Source: Sphingomonas montana (GTDB lineage Bacteria; Pseudomonadota; Alphaproteobacteria; Sphingomonadales; Sphingomonadaceae). Taken from it: a stretch of 64,000 bases of DNA. The translations under genes were made by a program, and so were the position numbers. The stretch covers positions 1 through 64,000 of the forward strand of contig NZ_MOLY01000033.1 of assembly GCF_001956315.1 (NCBI RefSeq), given 5' to 3'. The notes below the pieces were generated by a model. It was not told the origin of the DNA. It searched no databases and saw only the letters and a list, made by a program, of their open reading frames with translations. Positions 16,329 to 26,613 of this stretch are shown piece after piece (positions within the stretch are counted from its first letter, which is position 1; every line of letters starts with the position of its first letter).

Positions 16329-18953
16329 TTACTGCGATTCAACGTTCCAATCATATGTTAGGGTTCCCACAGGGTCCACCTTAATTTCGACATGTTTGAC
16401 TTCGTGCTGGTCGTGACGGTGCTGAAGCAGCGTGGCCGCCAGTTCCGGCACGATGCCGTTGGCGATCACCGCCTCCACGTTCCGCGCCCCGCTCTGCGTT
16501 TCGGTGCAGCGCCCGGCGATCAGGTCCACCACCGCATCGGACCAAACCAGCGACGCACCGTAGCTGCTGCGGATCCGGTCGGCGACGCGGACGAGCGCCA
16601 GCACGATGATTTCCCGCAGCGTGTCGGCCGACAGCGGAAAGTAGGGGACGACCGTGACGCGGCCGAGGAAGGCCGGGCGGAAATGTTCGAGCAGCGCCGG
16701 TCGCAACGCCGCGGTCAGCCCGGCGGCGTCGGGCATCGTATCGGGATCGGCGCACAGCTTCTCGATCATGTCCGACCCGGCGTTGGACGTCATGATCAGC
16801 ATGGTGTTTCGGAAATCGATGTCGCGCCCCTGGCCGTCCTTGATCCGGCCCTTGTCGAACAGCTGGTAGAACACGTCCTGCACGCCGGGATGGGCCTTCT
16901 CCATCTCATCGAGCAGGACGACGCCGAACGGCTTGCGCCGCACCGCCTCGGTCAGGACGCCACCCTCGCCGTAGCCGACATAGCCGGGAGGCGCGCCGAG
17001 CAGCATCGAGACCTTATGCTCCTCCTTGAACTCGCTCATGTTGATGACGGTCATGTTGGCCGCGCCGCCGTAGAACAGGTCGGCCAGCGTCAGCGCGGTC
17101 TCCGTCTTGCCGACGCCGGACACGCCGACCATCAGGAATACGCCGGTGGGCTTGCGCGGGTCGGTGAGCCCGGCCCGCGACGCGCGCATCGCGGCACCGA
17201 TCGCGGCGAGCGCCTGATCCTGCCCGCGGATCCGCTCGGCCATCAGCGATTCCAGGTTGAGGACGTCGCGCAGCTCGTCCGCCACCATCCGGCCGACCGG
17301 AATGCCGGTCCAGAGGGCCACGACGTCGGCCACCGCGTGCCGATCGACCACGTCGAACACCATCGGGCTTTCGCCCTGTAGTGCGGCGAGTTCGGCCGCC
17401 CCGGCGGACAGGCGCGGGCGGATGTCGGCCTCGCCCGCTTCGTCCGCGGCGATCAGCGCGTCGCGGTCGGTGCGCAGCTCGGTCACACGGGTCCGCTCGT
17501 CCTGCCACCGGGCGGTCAGCGCTGCGACGTCCGCGGCGACGCGCGCCAGTTCCGCGTCGATCGCGGCAAGCCGTTCGCTGTGGTCCCCACCGCCCTTCGC
17601 CTCGCGCAGCAGGATGTCGCGTTCGACGCCCAGCGCGGTTTCGTGGCGGGTCGCGTCCTCCAGCGCGGCGGGCGTCGCGGCCTGGCTCATCGCGACGCGG
17701 GCCGACGCGGTATCGAGCAGGCTGATCGCCTTGTCGGGCAGTTGCCGGTCGAAGATGTAGCGGTGCGACAGCGTGACCGCCGCCTTCACCGCATCCTCCA
17801 GGATGCGGACGCCGTGATGCTTTTCCAGCGTCGCGACGAGGCCGCGGATCATGCCGATCGCGGCCGCCTCGCCGGGCTCCTCGATCTTCACGACCTGAAA
17901 CCGGCGGGTGAGTGCGGCGTCCTTTTCGAAATATTTCTTGTATTCGGCCCATGTGGTGGCCGCGATGGTGCGCAGTTCGCCGCGGGCGAGCGCCGGTTTC
18001 AGCAGGTTGGCGGCGTCGCCCTGACCCTCGCTGCCGCCCGCGCCGATCAGGCTGTGCGCCTCGTCGATGAACATGACGATCGGAGTGGGGGACGCCTTGG
18101 CTTCCTGGAGTACCGATTTCAGGCGGTTCTCGAATTCGCCGCGCACGCCCGCGCCGGCCTGGAGCAGGCCGAGGTCGAGGCTGAGCAGGCGGATGCCGCG
18201 CAGCGCCTCCGGCACGTCGCCCGCGACGATGCGGGCGGCGAACCCTTCGACGACCGCGGTCTTGCCGACGCCCGCCTCGCCGGTCAGGATCGGGTTGTTC
18301 TGCCGCCGGCGGGTCAGGATGTCGACGATCTGGCGAATTTCGGCATCGCGGCCGAGCACCGGATCGATGCCGCCGGCCCGTGCCCGCGCGGTCAGGTCGA
18401 TGCAATAGGTGTCGAGCGCCTTGCCGCCGCCGGGCATGGGGGGCGCGGCGGTGGCGGCTTCGGCTTCACCCGCCGTCGCCGGGGTCGTATCGCCGGCACC
18501 CGCGATCTTCGCGAAATGCGTCGTCAGCGTCTCGGCGTTGATCCGCTTCAGCTGCGGCGCGGCATCGCGCGCGGTGGCGCCCAGATCGCGGTCGTTGAGC
18601 AGCGCGGCGAGCAGATGGCCCGGCGAGATCGCAGTCGCGCCCTGTTCCAGCGAGGCGAACAGCCAGGCCTCGCGCGCCAGCCGGACGATACGCGGCGACA
18701 GCGCGGGTGGACGACCGTTGCCGGTGCGGAAGCCCGCGAGCGTCGCGTTCAACTCGGCCGTCAGCCGGCCGGGATCGACGTCGAAATGCGTCAGGATCGC
18801 CGCGACCGGTCCGTCCGTGCGGCCGCAGAGCTTGAGCAGCCAATGTTCGATCTCGACGTCGTAATGGCTCTGCGACATCGCCAGCGCGACCGCCTGTTCC
18901 AGCATGTCGCGCGCGACCGGATCGAGCCGTGCAACCAGGGTCTTGAGGTTCAT
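16329..18953 (-). CDS. clpV: T6SS sheath-recycling ATPase ClpV (TssH)
   Basis: 874 residues. The Clp N-terminal repeat domain (about 1-150) is followed by AAA domain 1 with Walker A GEAGVGKT (225-232) and Walker B VMFIDEAH (about 293-300), a coiled-coil M domain (about 430-520), AAA domain 2 with Walker A GVSGVGKT (610-617), and the ClpB D2-small C-terminal part. ClpV pulls apart contracted TssBC sheaths in the cytoplasm. The ATG at 18953 (Met-Asn-Leu-Lys) has AAGGA upstream and begins the family N-terminus; longer in-frame extensions have no family match. It follows tssG by 103 bases. Confidence 0.97.
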   Translation of the reverse strand: MNLKTLVARLDPVARDMLEQAVALAMSQSHYDVEIEHWLLKLCGRTDGPVAAILTHFDVDPGRLTAELNATLAGFRTGNGRPPALSPRIVRLAREAWLFASLEQGATAISPGHLLAALLNDRDLGATARDAAPQLKRINAETLTTHFAKIAGAGDTTPATAGEAEAATAAPPMPGGGKALDTYCIDLTARARAGGIDPVLGRDAEIRQIVDILTRRRQNNPILTGEAGVGKTAVVEGFAARIVAGDVPEALRGIRLLSLDLGLLQAGAGVRGEFENRLKSVLQEAKASPTPIVMFIDEAHSLIGAGGSEGQGDAANLLKPALARGELRTIAATTWAEYKKYFEKDAALTRRFQVVKIEEPGEAAAIGMIRGLVATLEKHHGVRILEDAVKAAVTLSHRYIFDRQLPDKAISLLDTASARVAMSQAATPAALEDATRHETALGVERDILLREAKGGGDHSERLAAIDAELARVAADVAALTARWQDERTRVTELRTDRDALIAADEAGEADIRPRLSAGAAELAALQGESPMVFDVVDRHAVADVVALWTGIPVGRMVADELRDVLNLESLMAERIRGQDQALAAIGAAMRASRAGLTDPRKPTGVFLMVGVSGVGKTETALTLADLFYGGAANMTVINMSEFKEEHKVSMLLGAPPGYVGYGEGGVLTEAVRRKPFGVVLLDEMEKAHPGVQDVFYQLFDKGRIKDGQGRDIDFRNTMLIMTSNAGSDMIEKLCADPDTMPDAAGLTAALRPALLEHFRPAFLGRVTVVPYFPLSADTLREIIVLALVRVADRIRSSYGASLVWSDAVVDLIAGRCTETQSGARNVEAVIANGIVPELAATLLQHRHDQHEVKHVEIKVDPVGTLTYDWNVESQ

Positions 18954-19056
18954 GCCCGGCTTGTCCTTGTGCGATGGGGTGGTGGAAGTGGCGTGTCGCG
19001 CCGTTCGATGACGGCATCGCGACGCGGCAGTGGTGGAGCGGGCACGGCACGGGGCA

Positions 19057-20130
19057 TCAGGCCGCCGCCGCCGCGGGCAGCGTGCCGGGCAGGATCGCAT
19101 CCTCGCGGTCCGCCACGCTCGGGCCGGACGTCAGCCAGCTGTTCTGCCCCAGATGGGCGGGCGCGTCCGGATCGCCCAGCCGCAGCCGCGGAACCGCATC
19201 GCCGCGCAGGACGAGCTGAAGGTCGAAATCGATCGTGCCGCCGACCGCCATCCGGATGCTCCGGGTCAGCGTGTGGCGGATACCGTCCGGCTGGAAGAAG
19301 GCGCGGAAGGTGGGCAGGTCGAGCGGGCCGATCCGGATGCGGAACCGGCCGGCCAGATCGTACGCGCCGGCCCCGATGACGGCATCGCGCGCGAGGGCGG
19401 CGTAGTGGCCGTTCGGGATATCCGCGGCGGGAAGCCGGGTGCATTCGTCCGGCGCGATGCGGATCCACCGCGGGCGCAGCTCGATGATCGAGACGGGCAG
19501 GTCGTAGAGCGTCTCCAGCATCCGGCGGAGCGCGCCGGCCGAACGCACGCGGCGGTTGAGCGGGCCGGCCATCGCCAGCATGTGCGCATCGTCGCCGAGC
19601 CGCGTGATGCCGGACAAGGCGGCGAGCGCCTGGGTAAACGGATCGTCCGCGCGGCCGGCGGCATCGACCGCGCCGAACCGGACGGGCAGGCGATATTTCG
19701 CCCAGGCGCGGTAGAACAGGCTGATCGCGCGGTGGTTGAACATGTCGAGGAACTGGCCGAACGCCTCGTCCCGCGCGCGGCGGCGTTCCACCATCAGGTC
19801 GGAATAATGGTCTGGCATCACGCCGGACGGGCCGGTCAGGCCCATGAACGCGACCGTCATGTCGACCGGAGCGTCCGGCGCGGTGCGGACGAGCGCGGTC
19901 AGTTCCGCATCCGGGTGGCGCATGCCGTCGGCGGCGTGGAACCGCACCGGTTCGTCCGCCGCGCGGCTGTCGTCGCCGACGCCGGCGCTGCCCTGCGCCG
20001 CCATCAGGATCAGGCGCACCGCCTGGAAGAATTCCGCGCGCGGAGCGGGGGCCGTGGTGGGCGCGCGCTCGGCAGCGGGGGCGGGGGCGGCGACAGGCGC
20101 GGGGCCGGAGGCGGGAACGGCGGGCGTCAT
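19057..20130 (-). CDS. tssG: T6SS baseplate protein TssG
   Basis: 357 residues of the TssG/VasB/ImpH family, with FFQAVRLILMA near the N-terminus (typical FF-x-LVRLIE position), an AFMGLTGPSGVMPDHYSDLM block, and a middle segment RRAISLFYRAW-like NHRAISLFYRAWAKY. TssG forms the wedge of the baseplate with TssE, TssF and TssK. The ATG at 20130 follows the tssF stop by one base (TGACATG), so the pair is coupled. The first 45 residues are Ala/Pro rich and not typical of the family. Confidence 0.96.
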   Translation of the reverse strand: MTPAVPASGPAPVAAPAPAAERAPTTAPAPRAEFFQAVRLILMAAQGSAGVGDDSRAADEPVRFHAADGMRHPDAELTALVRTAPDAPVDMTVAFMGLTGPSGVMPDHYSDLMVERRRARDEAFGQFLDMFNHRAISLFYRAWAKYRLPVRFGAVDAAGRADDPFTQALAALSGITRLGDDAHMLAMAGPLNRRVRSAGALRRMLETLYDLPVSIIELRPRWIRIAPDECTRLPAADIPNGHYAALARDAVIGAGAYDLAGRFRIRIGPLDLPTFRAFFQPDGIRHTLTRSIRMAVGGTIDFDLQLVLRGDAVPRLRLGDPDAPAHLGQNSWLTSGPSVADREDAILPGTLPAAAAA

Positions 20131-20131
20131 G

Positions 20132-21949
20132 TCAGAGCAGCGCGCGCGTGCCGGTGCGCGACGGCCATTGCTGCCACACGCCCTTCTCACCTTTCAGCAG
20201 CAGGCGGGTGCGGCTGAACGCGTTGATCGCCGCCATCGATGCGAACACGCGGTCGAGCAGCGCGCCGAGCAGGAACGCGCCCGATCCGGACAGCCGGCGA
20301 TCCTCGAACAGCAGGGTGATGTCCGTGCCAGCGATGAACGCGATCCGCCCGCCGGCCGGCGCGCGCGCGGTCGCCGCGGCACTGGTCACCGAGACGAGCC
20401 GTTCGACCACGACCTGCCGTCCGGTGGTCGACAGATGATCATGCAGGCCGAGCAGTTCCTTGACCATGTCGAGCGCGAGGGCGGGGTCGGCGATGCTCAT
20501 CTGGTTGAGCGACAAATGCGACACCAGCCGCCACAGCGTACCCTGGCCACGGCGCGGGCGGACGGTGGGGGTGGGCGCGGTGATGAGCGTCGCGCGATCG
20601 ACCAGCGCGCCCGACTGCGTCAGGCTGAGCGTCGGACGGCCCCCGCCGAACGGCAGGCGCGCGGCCAGGTCGCGGTTGGTGCAGGTCAGGTCGATCGAGG
20701 CGACATGGTCGGCATCAGCCACCGACCGACCGGACGTGTCGACCGTGGCGAGGTAGACGTCGTCGCCACCGGCGGCATGCGTGCTTTCGCGCCGGGTCAG
20801 CTGCCAGTAGCGCAGTTCGGTCGTCTCGCGGTCGCGGCCGATCGCGAAGAAGGGGCGGTAGGCCTGTTCCGCGCCCGTCCGGTCGGCGACTGTCACGCGA
20901 TCGACAGAATAGACCTCGGTCGTCGATTCGCGGCGGGCGTCGGCAACGATCCGGTGTTCGTAGCGACCGGGCACCAGCCGGACCGGTTCAGCCGCCTGTT
21001 CGAACAGATTGATGACCGGCGTTGCGAACAGGCGGAAATCATCCTTCGTCACCAGCCGTTCCAGCCCGGCGTCGAACCGGTCGAGATACAGGAAGATGTC
21101 GAGCGTCGATCCGCCGTCGCGCAGCGTCTTTGCCGAAAGCCCGGTAATGTCGAAGAACAGGAATTTTTCGGGGAAGGCGAAATATTCGGTCAGCAGCGTC
21201 TGGGCGGGGTCCGCCCCCGTCGCCTGCGGCAACAGGATCTCGTCGTCGGCGAACCCGACCGCGCGGATCGCGCCGCGGTCCAGGAAGACCGGCGCATCGT
21301 CCACCGCGCTGTCGGCCAGCGCGATCGAGATCGTCCCGCCGATCACCAGTTCGTACAGCATCTGTGCGGCGCGCGCGTCGCGGTGGATGTGGAACCGGAC
21401 GCTGTCCAGGCCCAGCGTGGCGAACGTCATGTCCGGCGTGGTGCAGGCGAGCGTCAGCCGCAGCACGGCCGCCGCGGTCGGCGCACGCGGGTTGCGCGGC
21501 GCGACCAGCGGCAGGCCCGTGACACTCGCCGCCGTCAGCGCGATCGGCCACAGGTCGACCGGGTAGCCGGTACGGAACCGGACCGGTTCGCCGTCGACCG
21601 GTTCGGTCAGGATCTCCGTTCCCTTCGGCAAGACGCGGTGGCCCGTGGTGCCGGTACGCGGCGCCACTTCCATGATCGCGGTCGATGGAAACGGGCGCAG
21701 ATAATGCGGGTGGAGGATGTCGAGCAGCGCGGTGGTGAGTTCGGGGAAGTCGTCGTCGAGCTTCATCCGGGTGCGCGCGTTCAGGAACGCGAACCCCTCG
21801 ATCAGCCGCGCGACATGCGGATCGTCGACCGCGTCGGCCGAGATGCGCAGGCGACCGGCGATCTTGGGGTTCGCCTCCGCAAAGCCCTTCGCCATGTCGC
21901 GCATGAAGCGCAGTTCGCTGTTGTAGTAGGGCAGGATGTCGTCGAGCAT
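20132..21949 (-). CDS. tssF: T6SS baseplate protein TssF
   Basis: 605 residues, close to the normal length of TssF (VasA/ImpG). The N-terminus reads ILPYYNSELRFMRDMAKGFA, followed by the characteristic AGRLRISADAVDDPHVARLIEGFAFLNARTRMKLDDDFPE. TssF joins TssG and TssE in the baseplate. It lies three bases after the tssE stop and is directly followed by tssG. Confidence 0.97.
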   Translation of the reverse strand: MLDDILPYYNSELRFMRDMAKGFAEANPKIAGRLRISADAVDDPHVARLIEGFAFLNARTRMKLDDDFPELTTALLDILHPHYLRPFPSTAIMEVAPRTGTTGHRVLPKGTEILTEPVDGEPVRFRTGYPVDLWPIALTAASVTGLPLVAPRNPRAPTAAAVLRLTLACTTPDMTFATLGLDSVRFHIHRDARAAQMLYELVIGGTISIALADSAVDDAPVFLDRGAIRAVGFADDEILLPQATGADPAQTLLTEYFAFPEKFLFFDITGLSAKTLRDGGSTLDIFLYLDRFDAGLERLVTKDDFRLFATPVINLFEQAAEPVRLVPGRYEHRIVADARRESTTEVYSVDRVTVADRTGAEQAYRPFFAIGRDRETTELRYWQLTRRESTHAAGGDDVYLATVDTSGRSVADADHVASIDLTCTNRDLAARLPFGGGRPTLSLTQSGALVDRATLITAPTPTVRPRRGQGTLWRLVSHLSLNQMSIADPALALDMVKELLGLHDHLSTTGRQVVVERLVSVTSAAATARAPAGGRIAFIAGTDITLLFEDRRLSGSGAFLLGALLDRVFASMAAINAFSRTRLLLKGEKGVWQQWPSRTGTRALL

Positions 21950-21952
21950 CGG

Positions 21953-22390
21953 TCAGCCCCGCATCACGAGTTGCGCGCGGATCGGGTCGACATGGCTGTC
22001 GAAATGCAGCTCCTGCCGCTCGCCCGACAGCGTGACTGTGCCGCTGATCCGGAAGCGGAGCGTGCGGTCGAGCTCGTCCGGGTTGGGCAGGATCGCGACC
22101 TCGAACCGGGCGATCCGCGGTTCGAGGCGGCGGACCAGCCGCTCGACATCCTCGACGAACCGCTCGCGAAAATCGGTGGAGGACAGCGACTCGTTCGACA
22201 GATCGTCGAGCCCGTAGTTCAGCAGCGAATTGTCGAGCTGTTCCAGGTCGCGCGACCAGGACAGGATGTGCCGCCGACTGTTCAGCATCGCCTCCAGATC
22301 GCGGCGCAGATTGTCGCGCAGCCGGCCGACCGACAGCCGGTCGCCGTCGCCGCGATCGATCAGCCGTTCGAGCAGCGATCCGTTGGCCAT
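21953..22390 (-). CDS. tssE: T6SS baseplate protein TssE (gp25-like)
   Basis: 145 residues from the ATG at 22390 (Met-Ala-Asn-Gly-Ser-Leu-Leu-Glu-Arg-Leu). The gp25/TssE motif appears as NSRRHILSWSRDLEQLDNSLLNYGLDDL, and the C-terminal beta part is complete. TssE starts sheath polymerisation at the baseplate. The start abuts the tagJ stop. Confidence 0.95.
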   Translation of the reverse strand: MANGSLLERLIDRGDGDRLSVGRLRDNLRRDLEAMLNSRRHILSWSRDLEQLDNSLLNYGLDDLSNESLSSTDFRERFVEDVERLVRRLEPRIARFEVAILPNPDELDRTLRFRISGTVTLSGERQELHFDSHVDPIRAQLVMRG

Positions 22391-22391
22391 G

Positions 22392-23162
22392 TCAGGCGGC
22401 GTCCAGTTCTGCGATTTCGTCCAGCGCGAGCGCGTCTTCGCCGGCCAGGAAGGTGCGCAGGCCGAGGCCGCGCGCGGTGTCGCCATCCTCGATCCAGTCG
22501 GTCGCGCGGCCGAGCCGGTGGTCGTCGCTTTGTTCGGCGGCCGACGCGTGATAGATGGCGGGCAGATAGACGACGCCGTTCGGGCCGCCGCGGACGTCCA
22601 GTTCCGCCTGCCGCCAGACGACGTCGCGCAACCGCTCGGGCCTGGCGATCTTCAGCGACACGATCGCGGTGAACGGGACCCAGACATAGTTGCCGGTACT
22701 GGTCAGGACCTCCAGCACCGTGGCGGTGCGATCATCGAGGTCGCGCAGGTCGGCGATGGGCCGTCCGTCGAGCGTGAACGGGACTTCGGGCGGGTCGGCG
22801 GTGTCCGGGGCGACGCCTGCGAGGCGGGCGACCGCGGCGGTGGTGGCGGCGTCCGGTTCGGTCACGAGATCGGGTGCGCGGCGCTGTTCGAACGTCTCGC
22901 GCCGCCAGGTCGCGGCGCGGATCAGCTGGCGGGTGAGCGCGGTCGGCAGCGCGATCGACGGATCGAGCGTGGAGGCGACGTCGGCATGATTGTCCGCGCG
23001 TTCATAGTCGCCGAGCACGATCAGCAGTTCGGCGAGGTCGAGCCGCGCGCGGGGATCGGCGGGCGCGGCCTTCACGCGCGCGAGCAGCGCGTCGCGGGCG
23101 TCGCCCAGCCGCCCCTCGCGGATCAGCGTGGCGGCGGGCGAGAGGGCGGGTCTGTCGGTCAT
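22392..23162 (-). CDS. tagJ: T6SS accessory protein TagJ (ImpE family)
   Basis: 256 residues. An N-terminal TPR-like helical part (about 10-70, LIREGRLGDARDALLARVKAAPADPRARLDLAELLIVLGDYERA) precedes the ImpE domain with VWVPFTAIVSLKIARPERLRDVVWRQAEL. TagJ binds TssB and, in some systems, recruits ClpV to the sheath. The ATG at 23162 overlaps the stop of the second tssC-like gene by four bases. Both flanking genes are sheath or baseplate genes. Confidence 0.94.
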   Translation of the reverse strand: MTDRPALSPAATLIREGRLGDARDALLARVKAAPADPRARLDLAELLIVLGDYERADNHADVASTLDPSIALPTALTRQLIRAATWRRETFEQRRAPDLVTEPDAATTAAVARLAGVAPDTADPPEVPFTLDGRPIADLRDLDDRTATVLEVLTSTGNYVWVPFTAIVSLKIARPERLRDVVWRQAELDVRGGPNGVVYLPAIYHASAAEQSDDHRLGRATDWIEDGDTARGLGLRTFLAGEDALALDEIAELDAA

Positions 23163-24556
23163 GCGCCGCGAGGCTCCTGGATGATGGTGACCAGATGGAA
23201 TTCGGAGATCGCCTGGTCGAGCTGGAAATGCGGTTTCAGCGCGACCTGACATTCATAGGCGCCGGGTTTGCCGGGAATGTCGCGCACCGCGATGCGCCCC
23301 TCCTGCAACGGATAGCGCGCCTTGGTTTCGAACGACAGGTCGTCGCCGGCGCTGGTGAACCCGTTGAGCCAGCGTTGCAGGCGGCGCTCGCATTCCTCGG
23401 CGGAATGGAACGAACCGATCCATTCGCGGCCGATGATCTTGATATAATGGGCGAAGCGCGAGACGCAGAGGATGTAGTTCAGCATCGCGCCGAGCTGTTC
23501 GTTCGTACGCGCCGCCTCGGTCGCATAGGTGCCGGTCGGCTTGTGAAGCGACGGCAGGTTGTGGACCGCGACATAGGGCGTGCCGCCGACCCGCCGGATG
23601 CAGATGAAACCGGCATCCGCCATTTCGCGGTCGAGCGTTTCGGAAACATGGACCTCCAGCGGGAAGCGCAGCGCCTTGCCCGGCGCGTCGGTCGCGAAAT
23701 CGAGCACGGGCAGCGTGGCGACGACGCCCGCACCCAGATTGTCGCGCACCGTGCCGCGGATCGCCGCCAGCCAGCGATGATCGTTGAACGCGCGCAGGCA
23801 GATATGACCAAGTGCGAACGCGCCCGGCCCCCACAGGATGTTGCGCGGATCGGGATCGTAGCGGAAATCGCAGCGCCCCAGCGCCCGCCCTGCCCACGGC
23901 CCGCGCAGCCGGATGCGGGGTGCCACGACGCCGACGAACCGCGCGTCCTGGTTCTGCTGGAACGATTGCAGCCGCAGATATTCCGCCTGCCGGAAACCGG
24001 GGGCGAGCGACTGACGCAGGTCGAGGTCGCCGAGATCGTCGATGCCGAACATGGCCGGCGCGGCATCGAGGATGATCGGCGCGAAGGCGGCCGCCGCGAC
24101 CTGCGACAGCAGCCGCAGCACCGCGACATCGTCGACCGGCGACCCGCGCGAGGGGCGGTGGCGGATGGCATAGAGGCCGAGCAGCATCGAGAACGGCACG
24201 CCGCCGGGCATGTCGAATTCCTGCGCGTAGATATGGTCGAAGAGCACGCTATGTTCGACATCGACCGCGCGTTCCAGGTCGCGCGCGACCTCCGGCCAGC
24301 GGGCGTCGAGCAGCCGGAGCCGCGCCATGCCGTCCGCGCCCAGTTCCTGCGTCAGCCAGGCGACACCGCGCCACGCCGCTTCCAACGCCGCGAAGCGCGG
24401 GTGCGCCAGGATGCGGTCGAGCTGTTCGGACAGCGCCGCGTCGATCGCCGCAACGGCGCGATCGACGCGGCGGCGGAGCGCCCGGATGTCGGCCGCTCCG
24501 TCCGATGACGCGATGCGCGGCGCGACGACATGGGGCGGGACGACGGTATCGATCAT
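23159..24556 (-). CDS. second TssC-like sheath-family protein (TssC40-like)
   Basis: 465 residues of the TssC/VipB family, sharing the family landmarks with the main TssC: VEHSVLFDHIYAQEFDMPGG, AAAAFAPIILDAAPAMFGI and SRFAHYIKIIGREWIGSF. It follows tssC by 24 bases. Agrobacterium also has two TssC proteins, called TssC41 and TssC40, and the shorter one is required for secretion there; this arrangement matches. The protein lacks the N-terminal extension that in TssC makes contact with TssB, so it probably acts outside the main sheath body, for example at the baseplate. That location is inference. Confidence 0.93.
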   Translation of the reverse strand: MIDTVVPPHVVAPRIASSDGAADIRALRRRVDRAVAAIDAALSEQLDRILAHPRFAALEAAWRGVAWLTQELGADGMARLRLLDARWPEVARDLERAVDVEHSVLFDHIYAQEFDMPGGVPFSMLLGLYAIRHRPSRGSPVDDVAVLRLLSQVAAAAFAPIILDAAPAMFGIDDLGDLDLRQSLAPGFRQAEYLRLQSFQQNQDARFVGVVAPRIRLRGPWAGRALGRCDFRYDPDPRNILWGPGAFALGHICLRAFNDHRWLAAIRGTVRDNLGAGVVATLPVLDFATDAPGKALRFPLEVHVSETLDREMADAGFICIRRVGGTPYVAVHNLPSLHKPTGTYATEAARTNEQLGAMLNYILCVSRFAHYIKIIGREWIGSFHSAEECERRLQRWLNGFTSAGDDLSFETKARYPLQEGRIAVRDIPGKPGAYECQVALKPHFQLDQAISEFHLVTIIQEPRGA

Positions 24557-24580
24557 GATCCCGCTATCCCGCCCGGACGA

Positions 24581-26089
24581 TCAGGACTTCTGCGGGATGC
24601 GGGCCACCAGCCGCAGCGATGCGGTCAGTTCCTCCATCTGCAGCCAGGGCCGCAGATAGGCGACCGCATTGTAGCTGCCCGGCGCGCCCGGCACCGCGGT
24701 CACCTCGACCCGGCCTTCGCGCAGCGGGAATTTCGCGCGGATTTCCTGCCCGCCGCCCTCGGCCGCGTTGACATAGTTCAGGATCCAGCGGTTCAGCCAG
24801 GTCGACACGTCGTCGATCTCCATGAACGAGCCGATCTTGTCGCGCGCCATGACCTTCAGATAATGGGCGAACCGGGAACTGGCCATGATGTAGGGCAGCC
24901 GCGCGGAGATCGCCGCATTCTCGGTCGCTTCGGGCCGATCGTACTTCTTCGGCTTCTGCGTAGTCTGCGCGCCGAAGAACACTGCATAGTCGGTGTTCTT
25001 GTAGTGCGACAGCGGCAGGAAGCCGAGGTCCGACAGTTCCTTCTCGCGACGCGAGGTGATCGCGATTTCGGTCGGGCACTGTTCGGACAGGTCGCCGTCG
25101 TCGGACACGAACTGGTGGGTCGGCAGGTCGGCCACCTTGCCGCCGCCCTCGGCGCCGCGGATCGCGGTGGTCCAGCCGGATTCGGAGAAGGCGGCCGTCA
25201 TCTTCGTGCCCATCGCGTAGGCGGCGTTCATCCAGCAATAGTCGTCATGGCCCATCGCGCGCGGCGCGCCTTCGACGGAGACCGGCGCTTCCTCATAGTT
25301 GAATTCGTCGACGGACTTTGTTTCCGCCCCGAACGGCTGGCGGGCCAGCACGCGCGGCATGGTGAGCGTCACGAACCGCGCATCGTCGGTTTCGCGGAAG
25401 CTGCGCCACTTGGCATATTCCGTCGCCTGGAATTTTTCGGCGAGGTCGCGCGGCTTCGACAGTTCCTCGAAATTCTCGAACCCGAACATCTGCGGTCCGG
25501 CGGCCGAGATGAACGGCGCGAAGGCGGCGGCCGCGACGCTCGACACGTTGCGTAGCAGTTCGATATCCTCCTGCCCCGCGCCGAAATAATAGTCGCCGAT
25601 CAGCGCGCTGTACGGTTCCCCGCCGGGCGTCCCGAACTCGTTCTCGTAGATCTTCTTGAACAGCGTGCTCTGGTCGAATTCGACCGCCTTTTCCAGATCG
25701 CGCGACAGGTCCTTCTTGCTGGCGTTGATGACGCGGATCTTGATGTCGCGGCCCGTCTCGCTGTTCATCACGAGATAGTGGAGGCCGCGCCAGCTGCCTT
25801 CGAGTGCCCGGAACTTCTCCGAATGCATGATCGCCGCGAGCTGCGTCGACAACTGCCGGTCGATCGCCTCGATCGCGGAACGCATCGTGACGGTCAGGTT
25901 CTTGGAGAAGCTGACCGTGCCGCCGAGCGCCTGGTCGGTCAGCGCGCGAAGCAGCGCCTCGACCTGATCGGGTTCGGTCTGGCGGGTGGCACCGATCGCC
26001 TGATCGAGCAGGCTCTTGCCGTCGTGCAGCGTCGTAGTGGTCGTCGGTGCGGCACCGGTCGCGCCGCCGAGCATGTTCTCATCGGCCAT
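24581..26089 (-). CDS. tssC: T6SS contractile sheath large subunit TssC
   Basis: 502 residues, typical for TssC (VipB/EvpB). Landmarks are [23 protein letters not shown] near residue 60, [50 protein letters not shown] and [21 protein letters not shown]. With TssB it forms the sheath around the Hcp tube. The start lies three bases after the tssB stop, and the ribosome-binding site AAGGA lies inside the end of tssB, so translation is coupled. Confidence 0.97.
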   Translation of the reverse strand: MADENMLGGATGAAPTTTTTLHDGKSLLDQAIGATRQTEPDQVEALLRALTDQALGGTVSFSKNLTVTMRSAIEAIDRQLSTQLAAIMHSEKFRALEGSWRGLHYLVMNSETGRDIKIRVINASKKDLSRDLEKAVEFDQSTLFKKIYENEFGTPGGEPYSALIGDYYFGAGQEDIELLRNVSSVAAAAFAPFISAAGPQMFGFENFEELSKPRDLAEKFQATEYAKWRSFRETDDARFVTLTMPRVLARQPFGAETKSVDEFNYEEAPVSVEGAPRAMGHDDYCWMNAAYAMGTKMTAAFSESGWTTAIRGAEGGGKVADLPTHQFVSDDGDLSEQCPTEIAITSRREKELSDLGFLPLSHYKNTDYAVFFGAQTTQKPKKYDRPEATENAAISARLPYIMASSRFAHYLKVMARDKIGSFMEIDDVSTWLNRWILNYVNAAEGGGQEIRAKFPLREGRVEVTAVPGAPGSYNAVAYLRPWLQMEELTASLRLVARIPQKS

Positions 26090-26092
26090 GGC

Positions 26093-26602
26093 TTATTCCT
26101 TATCCGACTTGGTCGCGCCCAGTTCGGCCCGCAGCGCGGCCAGCTGGTTTTCATCCTGCAGGATCGATTCGAGCAGCGTTTCGAGCTGTTCCGAACTGTC
26201 CGCCTTCGACATCAGGTCGCGCAGCCTGTTGCGCGTTTCCAGCAGCTTGCGGAGCGGTTCGACTTGGTTGACGACGCGACCGGGTTCGAAATCCTCGATC
26301 GATTCGAACTTCAGTTCGACCGGCAGGTGGCTGCCGTCGCCGCGCAGCGTGTTTTCGACGCGCAGCTTGAGCCCCGGCGACATGCGGCGCATGACCTGGT
26401 CGAAATTGTCGCGGTCGATCTGGATGAATTTGCGGTCCTTGAGCGGCTTCAGCGGCTCCGTCGGGTCGCCGGAGAAATCGCCCATCACGCCGACGACGAA
26501 CGGCAGTTCCTTGACCTCTGCCGCGCCCTCGGTTTCCACGTCGTAGGTGATGTGGACGCGGGGCTTGCGTACCCGCTTCAGCTTGTCATGCACGCTTGCC
26601 AT
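26093..26602 (-). CDS. tssB: T6SS contractile sheath small subunit TssB
   Basis: 169 residues. The family pattern [32 protein letters not shown] occupies the N-terminal third, and the C-terminal helix region that interacts with TssC and ClpV or TagJ is present (about 120-165). The gene starts 11 bases after the tssA stop with AGGGG upstream. Confidence 0.97.
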   Translation of the reverse strand: MASVHDKLKRVRKPRVHITYDVETEGAAEVKELPFVVGVMGDFSGDPTEPLKPLKDRKFIQIDRDNFDQVMRRMSPGLKLRVENTLRGDGSHLPVELKFESIEDFEPGRVVNQVEPLRKLLETRNRLRDLMSKADSSEQLETLLESILQDENQLAALRAELGATKSDKE

Positions 26603-26613
26603 CGGTGTATCCC

